Assembly (NCBI GenBank): GCA_034638255.1
Contig: JAWPGT010000011.1
Location: 186,001-250,000 of the forward strand
Direction: 5' to 3'
Length of the DNA: 64,000 nucleotides
Source of the DNA: Coprinus comatus
Taxonomy: Eukaryota; Basidiomycota; Agaricomycetes; Agaricales; Agaricaceae
In this document: piece by piece, positions 12,932-25,392 of the stretch
Layout: the number at the start of each line of letters is the position of its first letter
Numbering within the stretch: position 1 is the first letter of the stretch
Translations under genes and position numbers: made by a program
The notes under the pieces: generated by a model
Seen by the model: the letters and a program-made list of their open reading frames with translations, nothing else
Told to the model about the DNA's origin: nothing
Databases searched by the model: none

Positions 12932-14669
12932 GATGCGTTTTGCAAACACACTCGTGTGACGTGACTTTCCTCCGTCGCGTTTCTTCCATTTTTAGATTTG
13001 GTCCTCGATAATGACCCTGAATATGTGAGAGCCCTGTATGTTTTTCGGGGGATACCAGGAGATACTTCACATGGCTGTATCCTTCCACGATGCTAGTTTG
13101 TCCTCTCAATGGATTCGTATATTTTAAACAAACCACACACAAACTCTCGAATTCTCTTTCGATCCGACCCATGACATCACCGGAATGAACCGGCCCGCAT
13201 ACATATGATGTTTTGACAGATACTTAAGAACACGGAGTAATGGCAAATAATACCAAGCACAGACAAATTCGAATATAAAAAACTGACACCACGCCATCAA
13301 TCAATTTTCATCGACGAACGATAACTCCTGTGGTACACATGCCCTAATATGCGCGCAACCTTGGGAGCTTTCTTCTTTCTTGGAAGTCAAGTTTGTCGAA
13401 GATTGATTCCAAATGAATGCTTCGTTTTCGCTAGCAACTCTATGCTTCGGCTATGATGGATTTCTAGATAGTAGCGAAAGCAACATTTAAAAAAGAAAAC
13501 CTATTGTAAATTTTGTAACTATGACGCGTTTGCTGTGAAAACATAAAGTCTTACAAACTATTAGCAGAAGGACTTCACTCAATACCTATGCTTCACAACC
13601 ATGTGTCGGCATGGATATCCTGACTCGGGAATTTACCAGTGACTACCCAGCAGGCAGGACGTTATCAAAGGGCTCTGAATAAATGCAGCTTGCCAATTAG
13701 GACTAAAGTAGTATGCATGTTGTTTTCGATCCCTCAAGCCATCACGTCAGTAGGACCACATGCCAAGTAGTAGGATGTACCACGCAATGAGACCTCCACT
13801 GGTCTGTGGCCAACTGGTGTAACCTTTCTCGATTTGGCTCAGAATTGTTTCCATTCCCTCAATGATCCTGGTGTTCTTGATCCAATGACATTGATATAAT
13901 TATCATTCCTATCCTTTGGTCGGTGGTCTGATAAACATAAAGGATTTCATCAAACAAAGGACCGTAATTCTGAAGCATACCAACCTCGCTACCTTCTTCA
14001 AAACTTCCAGCGCGACAGATTTATCAAAGGACCTAATATTCTATCCTCACCAGAAGATATATTTTGCATTAGAATGGATAAACAGCAACATGAACGAACG
14101 AGGAATTACATATGGTAGCATAGATATCTAGTATCCAGGATTGGCCCATAATCTCCAGAGAAACGGTGTTGAGGGTCGAGGAGTAAGACCAATATTCGCG
14201 TACAGTTTAAGCATTTACATTCTGAAACATTTTCAAGGAGACGATCGTCATTGGATGGCTAACGTCGCTATTATAAATATGTAAAATATTCTTATTCTTA
14301 AAAGTCATATTTCTCAAAGTCTGATGCAGAGACAAATATTTCCAAGGTCAGAATTTGCGTGTATATAATTCTAAACCAAGGAGGTAAAATACGGTAACAT
14401 CTGATCAATCAACATAATAGTACATACAGGGAGATAGAGACTGGTAACTACTGTCCAGAGAGGCACGGAGACAAGATGGTGACTGACTGGAGAGAATACT
14501 AGGAGTATGGCCACAGATCAATCACTAAATATAGTACATACAGGTTAGAGACGGAGAATATTGTTCAGAGACTCGGAGAGTCGATATAACAGAGACAGAG
14601 TGGAAATAGAGCGCGCAAGGATAACAACCAATTCGTCGACGAGCTTAAAAGTATTAAATGCTCAGAATC
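12932..14669. other. 1.7-kb intergenic region with a weak direct repeat
   Basis: No gene recognised. Short open frames lack motifs. Two imperfect copies of a ~75-bp sequence lie at about 14401-14475 and 14515-14585; both contain AGTACATACAGG, then a GAGA-rich stretch and a second shared block (CAGAGA..CGGAGA). Confidence 0.4.
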
Positions 14670-14972
14670 TCAATCAATATCTTCAAAGTTCACTCTTGTA
14701 TGAGGCTCTACCTCTGCAAAGAGTTGTTCCTTCAAGAACCTTCTGGAAAGGATCATGTGTGTAATGCAGGAGTAAAAATCAGTTAACATTAGTAACAACA
14801 TGTGTAGAAGGACAATCCCATGTACCCATATCTTAAGCATAAGGAGAACTTCCGCCGTCTTGTCCAAGTCCCTATTATCCAGAATGTGCGTATGATACAC
14901 TTCTCCTGTTTCGGTATCCACAATGCCGAAGGTCCACAGTTTTCCATCTGATATGACAAACTTGAAACACAT
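14670..14972 (-). CDS. small unrecognised ORF, possible gene fragment
   Basis: An ATG at 14972 opens a frame with a coherent start (FVISDGKLWTFGIVDTETG, then YHTHILDNRDLDKT) up to about 14840. A likely 5' splice site (TGG|GTACAT) follows, after which the frame becomes low in coding character, with a possible acceptor near 14755. I do not recognise the family. The first ~50 residues look like real protein, perhaps an exon of a decayed gene. Without the intron the frame gives 100 residues. Neighbours give no hint. Confidence 0.3.
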   Translation of the reverse strand: MCFKFVISDGKLWTFGIVDTETGEVYHTHILDNRDLDKTAEVLLMLKIWVHGIVLLHMLLLMLTDFYSCITHMILSRRFLKEQLFAEVEPHTRVNFEDID

Positions 14973-15401
14973 GAAGACTCTCTAGTCTAATACAAGTGTC
15001 TGCAGTGTTTGTGTTATATCTCACTCATTTCTCAATCATTTTCCTTCATTCCTTCGTCGCCGTGCTCGTCTCGTCGTCCTCTACGATCCTGCGCTTACAG
15101 TGTACTCTGTTACAAATACTACCATGCATCCGACATCAGCCTTCATACCTGATTCCTAAATGTAATCCATTGCCATCCGTGTTGCCATCCATGAATGAGG
15201 CTCTCTGAATCATTTACAATGTGTTCCTAAGTCTTACACAGGCTCGAACAAACTCTGATCTTCCTTGAGTTTAGTAGTAAAAGACATCTATTTCTGTTAC
15301 ATACTAATTAACAAAATATTTGCTAAAGCCATGACAAGCATGAGGCATGCGGGAAAACGCAAATTGCATAGAAATAACTTGTCGTACACGTGAAAAAAAA
15401 T
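14973..15401. other. intergenic, no gene recognised
   Basis: 3' flank of helicase B1. Nothing coding or repetitive was recognised. Confidence 0.4.
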
Positions 15402-18400
15402 TCATTCCATATCACGCCAAGGCTTATCCACCCCAGCATCCAGATCCTCCCCTTCCATTTCTCCTAATGTCATGTTCTCCATTCTACGGGTGAACTCATT
15501 CATGTCCAGAGTAGCAGATTCTCGAATCCCAGCAGCGTAATTCACCGTTTCATCCACGGTTGCTGATGGATCCCATGGAATATCAGGACCCTTCCATCCA
15601 CCATTGTTATGAATATAGTTGAGGAAAGAACGCCAGAGAGGATCGATTCCAAGAACTTCCGGGTCACCTATAATAATCAGAAGAGCTCGAGCTCTCGTAA
15701 CGGCAACTAGAGGTCCAATATTAGACCTCCTAGAGTGTATGCGATGTTACTGTGGAACTCACCATTGAAACGTCTCGGGCTGGCAACAAATCCTAGAGTA
15801 TGCCGAATATCATACGCGACATACTCTCTACTACTTCTCACAGTGGAGATGATAATAATACTTCGTTCCTACGTTAACGATCAGATTTGAATCAAATTTT
15901 GTAAACCACGAGTGCAAATCCTTACTTGTCCTTGGAATTCTTCAACTGATCCAACCTTTACCTCATCAGCTCTACCTCGCAATACTTTACGAATCTTTTG
16001 GCATTGAGCATGATATGGCGTAATGACTCCAATGTCCTCGTCCCCTTATCACAGTACCATTAGTAAAACACAACTAATATAGGTAATAAAAAACGTACTG
16101 GTGTTGTATATCCGATCCGCTTTCAACCGCTCAATGTATAGCCTGACCTGAGTAATCTCGTCAACGTTGAAGAATGATGGCGAAGTGGACTCTCTATCGT
16201 CTTTTCCATACACAGAATGAAAAACAATGGGGAAGGTCCTTTTTGGTAAATATGATGAGCCGAGGTAAGCATTGATATTCTTTGTGAATCCACACGCCCG
16301 AAGATCTCCATCATAGAATCTTTCATTTGGGAACCTGAGGATAGCGTCGTGGGATCTAAAATTCTTCACGAGTTTGACAATACTTAACAAACAGGTTTCA
16401 GTGGCTCATTTCATTGAGGACAAGGTTCACTCTCACCTTTTCCCATACCCGACTGCAAGTTCATAAGGAGGTCGTTCCATCAACCTCTCCAAGTAACTAA
16501 CCTCCAATCCTAACCTACTCGCAAGCCCCGACCTAATAATTGGACCTAATTGTTTCGGGTCACCAGACAAAACGACATTGGTAGCAGGATCTGCCATCAT
16601 CTTGATCGATAATAACACCTCCGGCTCTGTGGCTTGACCAGCCTCATCTATAAAGATATGACTGAAATGACCACGGGCCATTCCAATTCCTGAAACAATA
16701 GATGCCGAAATACATGTTGTCACAATTACTCTGTATTGTTTCATGACAGCCATTGGAGGAACTGAAAAGCAAGGACGAGAGACGCCATTGTCTCGATAAT
16801 AGATGTATGGATCAAGGTCGTTGGGAACTTGATTTCTGTTACGAGATGGGGCATACATACGGAACATCTCGTCTTTGTTCAACATATCCCGAAGACGAAG
16901 TGCAATTAAATCGGCTGCAGAATTTGAAGGAGCGCATGCCAGAATCTTGATGTTCTGATTCTTCTTTACAAGTTGTTTTATTGCCTCGACTATGGTTATA
17001 GTCTTTCCAGTTCCAGGCCTGTACACTGTGTGTTATTACAAGAAAACAAAGAGTGTTGATGATAGCATACGGTCCGAATACGATGAAAGGAAGGGATCCA
17101 GGTTCTGCATCAAGAATAGAAGACACCGCCTGGAGTTGGGCGGGATTCGTTGAAAGCAAATGGTTATAAGGCGTAAAGTTTGGCGTTGGAATGAGTCTCA
17201 TAGGTAAATGTGAGGATTCAGGGAACAAAATTCTTCCCTCCGTGAACGCGGTGCTGAGAGCCTTGTGCTGACGTTGAAGTGGAATTCGATTAAGTTTGAA
17301 ACGTATGTGATATTTATTAGACCTCGACCATCCTCGAAATGAACCATGAAAACGTAGGCCAACTTCGTATTGATGGATGAAATGGACATGACCTTCAAAC
17401 CAATGACCATGTGTCCCGTTACTCAGTCTCGCAAGGATACGGTCCCCTAAAAGATAAACATCAATATATGGACAATCATGCCGCCTGTAAGAAATGAACC
17501 TACCAACTAAGACACTTGGTCTCTTCTCTGCCAAGCCTGGGACTTCCAAGCTGATGGAAGTTTAGACAAACGAGAAACAACAAGATGAGCAGAGGACATA
17601 CTGATAATAAGGCAAGTTTTTGGTCAACGCGGCTTCAGCCATATCATAGCTTTCCAGATCTTGTCTTGAAAGCACACAAACATTAACACATGTAATCTTT
17701 TACGACGAGCAATAACTCACTCCATCTTAAACTCTTCGATCCATAAGAGTGTTTTTAAATGTTGTCCGAGTGACTCGGACCCAATGTTTTTTGGCAGAAA
17801 TACTCGTTCCATTTCCTGGACATTTCTACTCGACGCTGTTGATGAAACCGTCAAAGCAGCAACAAGTCGTTCTGGTATCGCGGCCTTCTCCAGCTTTCCA
17901 ATATACGGGATTGCCTCCAAGGATGGTGGTTGGACACCCCCTACGACTCTGGTTTCAGGCTCTCTAGGAGCCCGAACACGAGGTATGTACATGCTCTTCG
18001 GCTTCATCTGGGCGTGTAGAGATGGGTCTCCAACAATCACCTGGGCTGATTTCGCTACCATGAAATCTTTCTTGATTACAGGATCGTGGAATCGGATCTC
18101 GACTCGATCCTGATATCGTCCGATATGTTCTTCCTGGAATGTTACAGCAATTTGTATGGGTGTGCTCGGCTTAAGTTTTCGGTGACTCCCTTCAATAATG
18201 ACGGTGAAACTATAGAGGATCAAGCTGTTAAATGGAATGAGGACAAATCACTGCTACTTACGGAGATTTTACCCTATTTTTCTGAAAGCCTAGATCTGAA
18301 CTTTTCCCAGCTGATACCAAAGTTATTTTTGCCAAAGGTGTGGTCGAGCGAACCTGGAGGCGTTTCATGGCACCACCATTGGCAATGATACTGGGCTCTA

Positions 18401-18923
18401 TAACTCCAAAGTTCAGATCCCCTCGTATTTCAACATCATTCTTGTCGTGTTCCATTTCCTCTTGAACCATCTTGAACGAAGCAAAGTCCTCGCGTTTCTT
18501 GTGCATCTTCCCATTGAAATGAATATCTTGCCTCTCGAGATGAACATATGTTTGGCACACAGCGCAGAAGGTATGATTTTCGAACACAGTCTCGGGGATA
18601 TTGTATACAGGCTTGCATTTTGGCGAGATGCCCTGCTCTTCCGCCAGTGCCGTATGCCTCTTCGACTTTTTGTGGTAGTGCCATTGGATTGCTGCCACAA
18701 CCAATCGTTCGCAAATAGAACAATAGATCCAACCGTGAGGGTTCTCTACAGTGGTACGGGCTGCCTTCGTCAAATGTTTGGCAGTCTGGCAGTGGATATC
18801 ATAAGTAGTAGTAATGACGATCTGGCAAACATCACATGTCGTGATGTTATGATTAGCTCTGCAATCAACATTGTTACAGGATCCAGTGGCAATCAATGTA
18901 GCGCAATTAGCTTTCTTTGGCAT
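15402..18923 (-). CDS. MOV10/SDE3-type RNA helicase with four zinc fingers, copy B1
   Basis: Start is the ATG at 18923 (MPKKANC), chosen because the CCCH finger follows at once (C-x8-C-x4-C-x3-[20 protein letters not shown]). Three C2H2 fingers of the U1/JAZ type follow (CDVC..., CSIC..., CAVC..., each ending H-x5-H), then the LNFGVIEP segment, the [12 protein letters not shown] segment and [16 protein letters not shown]. Core motifs: [84 protein letters not shown]. It ends [10 protein letters not shown], as B3 does, so this is taken as the ancestral B-type terminus. All exon joints checked keep frame. From the Walker A motif to near the stop it is almost identical to B2 on the opposite strand. 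Confidence 0.9.
15426..17007. repeat. near-identical inverted arm shared with 48148-49734
   Basis: The sequence is the reverse complement of the B2 helicase core with only scattered differences, and introns are included: the intron at about 16391-16435 matches the one at 48724-48777 base for base as far as I compared. Upstream of Walker A the two genes differ clearly. Downstream of GATGCTGGGGTGGAT they part abruptly. Confidence 0.9.
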
Positions 18924-20045
18924 GGGGAGAAGAACGAGGGAAAAGAATCGCGCAACCGTAGTAACTCTCACCGTGCACAGGCATAGAACCACCGGCTCTT
19001 TCCGGTCGGAACTCACGTACCAGTAGAACCTTATTAGAGTGGCTATTACGTTAAACCAGCAGTACACTCTGCCCAGTCATTGTATCATTGACCATATGAT
19101 CAACATTAGTATGATCAGCATACGTACTACGTAGTACCACCTTGGAGAACCAGAGCTTTCCTTGAGGACCACGGTTGAATTTAAGATATATCTTTTGTTA
19201 CGGTATATTTAGAATCCAAAGATCACAAGGTCCTACATGTCTTTCAACCTCTCGGTGGCTGAAATGTATACAATGTACAGTATATTACATTATGAGAACA
19301 GTGAGTCCTACTTGCAACAGGTCGGCTGGCTGTGGCCTGGATATTATTCGAGTGATTCAGGATGTGTTGTCTTATTAATATTCTACTAATTTCTTTTTTG
19401 AAGACTGGCACCAGAGATTACAAGCTAATTACTGTCTCTGCAAAATAATGCTCGCTTTTGTTACACCGATCAAGATTTTCTGAGGAAAACATATGGCGCA
19501 ACGAAACCTGCGGCTAGTATCTTAATTTACCTTGGTCCTTTGCCACTTATTACACACGGCGACTTCAGGCTAAAAGTAAGCTAGTCCTGGGAGATACCAA
19601 CCCCAAATGAATGATGAAATCTCAATACTTCTACCATAACCCCATTTATGATTCAAGTTTATGGACTATACATACTAATATGTAAGTTATGATTAGAAAC
19701 ATCATATTCAGAGCACGGGAGTTGGGCCCAAAGAATCAGTTATAACATAGTAACGGGTTTAATATTATACATAATACGAGATGAGTTCTTCTAAATTAAC
19801 ATCGACCAACTGGTCACCGGCCAATTCTAGTAATTGGTACCTGCTCAATACATCGCGCAAAAATACACCACTCATGTGCATGATCTCAGGTGCCTTGCTC
19901 ATACTATATTCATGCTATATGTTCCCATCTTTAATTAATCACTTCCATTTGTTGGAAAGGCTTCAAAGATGGAAATCAGTGGGCCATAAGGAGGCAATCG
20001 AGGTGTTTTAAAGGTGAGTTGATTCATGCGAGAGGAGTTGGGGTA
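18924..20045. other. intergenic between divergent B1 and GMC genes
   Basis: About 1.1 kb of AT-rich sequence with the 5' flanks of both genes. No gene, RNA or clear repeat was recognised. Confidence 0.45.
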
Positions 20046-22313
20046 ATGATGTTCAACATCATAACGCTTGTCCTTTCATTCTCATCTTATGTTTTATGTG
20101 CCACGTATGACAGAATCGAGAATATTCCAAAGATTGACTGGGACTTCATTGTAGTTGGAGGTAATACTCTCAAGCAACACACTAATTGTGTAAATTCATC
20201 ACTAATATGTTGATTTTCTGTAGCTGGCCCAGGTGGATCTGTGGTTGCAAACAGGCTGACGGAGAACCCAAATTTCAATGTTCTCTTAGTTGAATCAGGT
20301 CCGACGTATGCCTCTCTCAACACTTACTGTATTGTCACGATTTACTCGCATTTCCTGGCTACTCTAGGAATGAAGGTGTTCTTGATTCAACAGTACCAGG
20401 GTTATTTGGCGAACTCGGAATGTCAATTTATGATTGGAATTTCACCACCACATCTCAAAGGGGTTTGAATGGACGTTCCGTGACCCTTCAGCGTGGCCAC
20501 ATGCTAGGAGGGAGCACTTCCGTTAGTAAGTGCCCAAATGATATTATATAAAGACAAGTTACTGAACGAATTGAATGGAGATGCCATGTTCTACACGCGA
20601 GGCTCTTCGTCCGACTATGATAGATATGCAAGGATAACTGGGGACCCTGGTTGGAGTTGGGATAGCTTGCAGCCTTATATAAGAAAGGTAATGACACTGT
20701 ACCTTGAGATTGACATTTATTCATGAAGTTGAATCCTTTAGAATGAACGATTGGAAGCTCCTGTTGACAATCATAACCCAAATGGGAAGTTCGATCCTTC
20801 TGTCCACAGTTTTGATGGAAGAATACCTGTAACATTTTCATCCATATTTCATCCTGATGTGGATACTGTCACTCTTCAAGCTAGCAGAGAACTTGGAGAT
20901 GAGTTCAAATTTAATCTTGACGTAAATTCTGGTAACCCGCTTGGGTTTGGTAGGTCTTCTCTGCTATGTAATACCTTTTTTGATGAATTTAATGGATAGG
21001 GTGGCTGCAAACAACAATCGGGCACAACGGAGAACGAAGTAGTGCTGCGGTAGGATATTTGAATGCAAACGATAGGCAACGGAAGAATCTTCATATCGTC
21101 ACCAACACTCGAGTAACTCGGGTCTTGAAAACAGAAAGTCGTGACAGGAAATTGACAGTTCGTACGATTGAAATCCGATCTCCTACTTCATCTAGCAGGA
21201 CGCTTTTAACGGCAAAGAAAGAAGTAATTCTTTCTGCGGGTGCTATTGGAACACCTCACATCCTTCTCAACTCTGGCATTGGCGACAGAAGGCATCTACA
21301 AGATCTCAATATTTCCACATTGCTACACAATCCAGATGTTGGGAATAACTTACACGATCATCCTAGAATTGACATTAACTGGGAACTGGTTCCCGATGCG
21401 ATTGACCCAGGACCATGGGTAAAGTGAGTAGGGCCTACAACTCGGTGTACAATTTCATTTTATTTATTTGAATAAAAAGTCAGGTCACAGATCCGGCTAT
21501 TGAGGAACTGGCACTACAGTTGTGGATTAGCAACAGAACTGGTCCATATACATCTTCCCGTTTCAACCAGCTTGCCTTTCTCCGTATCCCCAATATGATG
21601 AACTTCCTCGATCCATCATCTGGTCCAAATAGCCCGCATATCGAGATGTTATTTACAGTACGTTTTTAATCCCTAATCGACACTTGTAGACCATATTAAT
21701 TTGGTGTAAGATCCTTGACGAAGGAAGCTATCTTACATCCTTTCGTGTCGTCAGTCCAGCATCCAGTAAGCGGTCTGCAACTCGTACAAAAGTCGAAAGT
21801 ATTAATAGAGATTTTCAGAAGGATCAATTACATTGCAGTCAAATAACCCATTCGACCAACCCTTAATTGATCTAGGCTTTTTTACCAATGAAGCAGACAT
21901 CCTTGTGGCTCGAGAAGGTGTAAAGATTGCCACGCGTTTCGTAAGTACTCCTGTACTCCGAGGAAGAATTGCAGGCGTCCTAGGACCTTTGGGAAATGCG
22001 ACCACGGAGGCCGAAATCAGTGATGTTATTAGAAACACTGCACGCTCGGCTTTGCATCCTGTTGGAACGACGGCAATGTCGGCAAGAGATTCCAGCTCGG
22101 GTGTTGTTGATCCAGACCTTTTAGTTAAGGGGGTTAAAGGTCTGAGGATTGTGGATGCATCTGTGTTGGTGAGTATCTGTGCGAGTTCAAGTAAATATGA
22201 TGGCTCATGTATATTTTCCACAAAAGCCATTTGTACCAAGTGCAAATACGCAAGCTCCTGTGTATATCATCGCTGAGAGAGCTGCAGATATTATCAAGGC
22301 AGCATGGAAATGA
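20046..22313 (+). CDS. secreted GMC oxidoreductase, aryl-alcohol-oxidase-like
   Basis: FAD-dependent alcohol oxidase/dehydrogenase of the glucose-methanol-choline family; such enzymes can supply H2O2 for lignin breakdown. Start at ATG 20046 gives a signal peptide (MMFNIITLVLSFSSYVLCA). Exons join to give the dinucleotide-binding motif (FIVVGAGPGGSVVANRL), VTLQRGHMLGGSTSVNAM (GMC signature 1), YTRGSSSDYDRYA, AGAIGTPHILLNSGIGD (signature 2), SNRTGPYTS, and the C-terminal HPVGTTAM with the catalytic His; the partner Asn is in SANTQAPVY. It ends ADIIKAAWK. Short introns at about 20164, 20307, 20525, 20687, 20949, 21425, 21660, 21769 and 22170 all splice in frame. It is the intact relative of the remnant at 1-0.9 kb. 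Exact substrate is unknown. Confidence 0.9.
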
Positions 22314-22735
22314 GGAATCAACCAACTTTGTGACACAGTCGCGCACATTTTAAACTCAAAATCCATGAGACGCTAGGATAACATTTATTTAAATATGGAC
22401 TAGCCCTATGCATGCGTGTCAAACGTGGACGAGAACATAACATTACACAGGTTGAAAAAAAATATACATACCACAAATTATGTTAAAGGAGCCGCTCCCA
22501 TTTGTTGTATGATGTCTACTTCAATGACAGTGTGTCTGGTTACCAGCTTTGGAAATGAAAATTCGCTCTCATAACGGACGATGGAACGGAGGGATTACAT
22601 TGGTTCCGGGACATTCAAATTTGTGAAACCAAACAAGGTTTTGAGTGTCAAGATCCGTAATCGTGAAAACATCCTGCTTGTAAGGATTTTCGAGAGTTCT
22701 TTGTATTTTCCGGAAACAGTAGACTCGATAGAAGG
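22314..22735. other. intergenic between convergent genes
   Basis: 3' flanks of the GMC gene (plus) and the F-box-like gene (minus). Nothing else was seen. Confidence 0.4.
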
Positions 22736-23841
22736 CTAATCATTGTGATATGTTGTCGTGGGTTCACCAGAAAGGATAAAATGACTGTAGTAAGACTTTC
22801 TGGACGAGACAACCCTTAAGACGTGAATAATATGAAGATATAGGTATTGGGACAGGTGGTTTAGTGAGTTGATGCGATCGGTGCTGATTGTTACTCGAAG
22901 GGCTTCAAGGTTTTGAAGACTTTTCAAGTTCTGTGCAGGTATTCTCGAATAGACATGGCCATCTATCATATTCAGAAGAATGTAAAGATTTTGACTATCA
23001 ATTATTCATCAAAACAAAGATATAATTTACGGACCCATGAAAATATCCAGTTCGAGTTGTTTGGCCGGTGATCCAAGTTGTTTGAGGATATCACCCAGTC
23101 TCCGAAATAGTACTACACGGTTCAAGATCTCCTGAATCACCATAAGCTAATATTTCCAACTCCCGATAAACAAGTGTTATGTCATAGAGGTTTTCAAGGG
23201 ACGATTGAGATCTCAGAAAGAACTTGGGGACATCTAAGATACCCCAGAGTTGGGTAAGATAAAGTGAATGGATTCATAGTGTTCCTTCAGTCAACGTCGC
23301 AGTGTTTGAGTCGACATCTTCCTCGGACGGACATTGTTCAGCCAATTCTTTCTCTTCCTCTGCTGCACTGCTCTCTAATAATCCTTTCTACTTATAACCA
23401 TCCGTTCATGTCCGGCGGAACATCGACGATGAGTGTACAAAGACTTGCGCATTGGTAAATGTGTGATAGCCAGGCCAATCCAAGAATACAGCGGATCTCG
23501 AGCTGTTTCGGATTTTCCATTAATTCAATAAATTCCCGAAATTTGGGGTGGTGTAGAACTTTTCCTTTACCACGAAGACACAGTGTCTTGATCCAGATTC
23601 TGATCTGATTATAGCTTGCATTCGACTTGTCGACAATAGCATATATCCCATCTTTGAATGATGTAGCCGTGTCGAGATAAATGGTTTGAAAAATAAAAGG
23701 AATAGTGGAAGTTCGGAATGCACGGCTGACTGTCGACAGCATGCACTGTTGGTCAAATGCACTGGTCTCGCTAGTATCCCCAGACCCTCGGGAAGAGTGT
23801 TTAACGACTTCGTTAATGAGCTCTTTGGGGAAAGTAGGCAT
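22736..23841 (-). CDS. F-box-like protein gene (structure uncertain)
   Basis: The ATG at 23841 opens a 149-residue exon starting MPTFPKELINEVVKHS, an F-box-like helix as seen in large basidiomycete F-box families, with CMLSTVSRAFRTSTIPFIFQ as the second and third helices, then leucine-rich text (IRIWIKTLCLRGKGK). A second block at 22736-22969 (LKSLQNLEALRVTISTD) fits the leucine-rich C-terminal part. The middle exons between 22970 and 23390 were not resolved, and stops are common there, so it may be damaged. F-box proteins usually recruit substrates to SCF ubiquitin ligases; the target is unknown. Confidence 0.5.
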
Positions 23842-24664
23842 TGTAGGGTGGCAATTCTACCTTAATACACCTCCTTTTTTGTAAATAATATTTTGACTGC
23901 AAGTATCAGTGGCGAGGAAGTGGTATGTAGAACACGATGATGTGCTATGTCAGTATAGATTTAGAGTGACGCAGGTAACAGAGAAACCTGTATGCAATAA
24001 GTCGGTTCAGTTGTATGCGTTAGTCTCAGTCTCGGTAAATTGTATCACTGGAGAGTCGTAATCAGTACTGCCAACAATAATACAATTCACCCGTTTCAAC
24101 AAATTGGAGAGTACCTGTATTACAAGTGAGTGACAAGAGATCTGGCCAAGTCACTCGGGTAGAAGCGATTTTCGAGATACAGCCTGATAGTTATGTAAGG
24201 GCATAGAGCAATGAATGAAGAAGCTATGAATGTCTGAGTTCGGTGTTGGGAGCAGAAAAATTGTTACCCGTGACATGATGACGTCACTTTCAATCTCCGC
24301 TGGTCGGTTTATGGACACAGAAAAAAAAAGTCCAGTTTGGGTATTTACATCTGTTCATTGCGACCTTGGTCACCTGAGGAACCCACGTGCCCAGTCTTAT
24401 TAGACGCGGGTGATGGATGGCCCCCCCGGACTTGTTAGAGTTGATTAAGCGTTTCTCCGCACAACTCAAGATTTATGGTTAATTCCAAAAAAAACTTGTA
24501 GAGAATTTTTTTGTTTGTCCGGCTATAGAAACCACTTTCCGGCTATTGGAATCATGGTCCGGCTATGGGATCCATCTTCCGGTAGATGGTCCTCAGACGT
24601 CATCCGGATGTCATTGCCCGGCCAGTCACCTGATATCCCACCCGCCCATCTCCCGCTCATCATA
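23842..24664. other. intergenic, left flank of the KDZ element
   Basis: No gene recognised. Just outside the transposon, 24515-24600 has three copies of a short motif CCGGCTAT followed by (A/T/G)G(A/G), about 25 bp apart. A C7 run lies at 24421. Confidence 0.4.
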
Positions 24665-25058
24665 CCCGATTCTTCCCTTCTCGCCATCCCCGCCCTCCGT
24701 GACAAAGTAACATTCTCTCTCTCCATCATACCATCAATACCATCAATTCATCATCAATTTCTCTGATGCCGCTCACCGGCATCCATTCTCCTATTATGTG
24801 TCAAATGTTACACAATTCATCTCAACCTCAAGTAGTCTCTCTCTCCTCTAGACATTATAAACTATGGTATTCTGATAGCTGTAGTATGTAATGTAATCCC
24901 CTAAGTAGTACCAATATATCTTCCTGTGCCCTTTTGTCATCTTCGTTGCGTTGACAATACATTGCGTAGCCGGTCGGCCGACTTCATCCTGCCTAAATCA
25001 CGGACCTGAGGGATTGATGATCGACAATCATTGATCATTGATGAAGATGAACGATCCA
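24665..25058 (+). repeat. left terminal inverted repeat of KDZ element
   Basis: Matches the reverse complement of 36822-36885 plus 34492-34823. One mismatch (position 25053) was seen near the inner end. Outer sequence starts CCCGATTCTTCCCTTCTCGC. Confidence 0.92.
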
Positions 25059-25392
25059 TCCATAATGAAATCCTATGTACAATCATCGTCCGAATGCCGT
25101 TTGTAGTTCTATGTTACTTGTAGTTGCAAGAAAGATAAAATATGAGGTCTATTGTTCAACGATATAGCAAGCATGTATGGACGGAAATATGAGAGAGGAA
25201 ATAATGTGATAATGCATTATTCCGACAATTGATATCATTGATCTATTGATGGGCCCTGAATCGAACAGGGACCATCATCGATCGCCGCTGTTCAATATTT
25301 CAACATTCAATCGCAGTTCTCAATTCTCACAGAGTGCAAAAAAGAACAGATAATGATTTTGGATGTGGCTACACATGACAAGTATTTAAAAA

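Noticed and set aside
24515..24664. KDZ left repeat extending further left into the CCGGCTAT triplets
   Set aside because: Matching with the right side stops sharply at 24665/36885; no continuation was found in 36.9-38.1 kb.
25041..25360. CRISPR-like or tRNA-like structure among the GATCATTGATC dyads
   Set aside because: The short palindromes are irregularly spaced with no fixed spacer length or cloverleaf; in a fungal genome they fit transposon subterminal repeats better.
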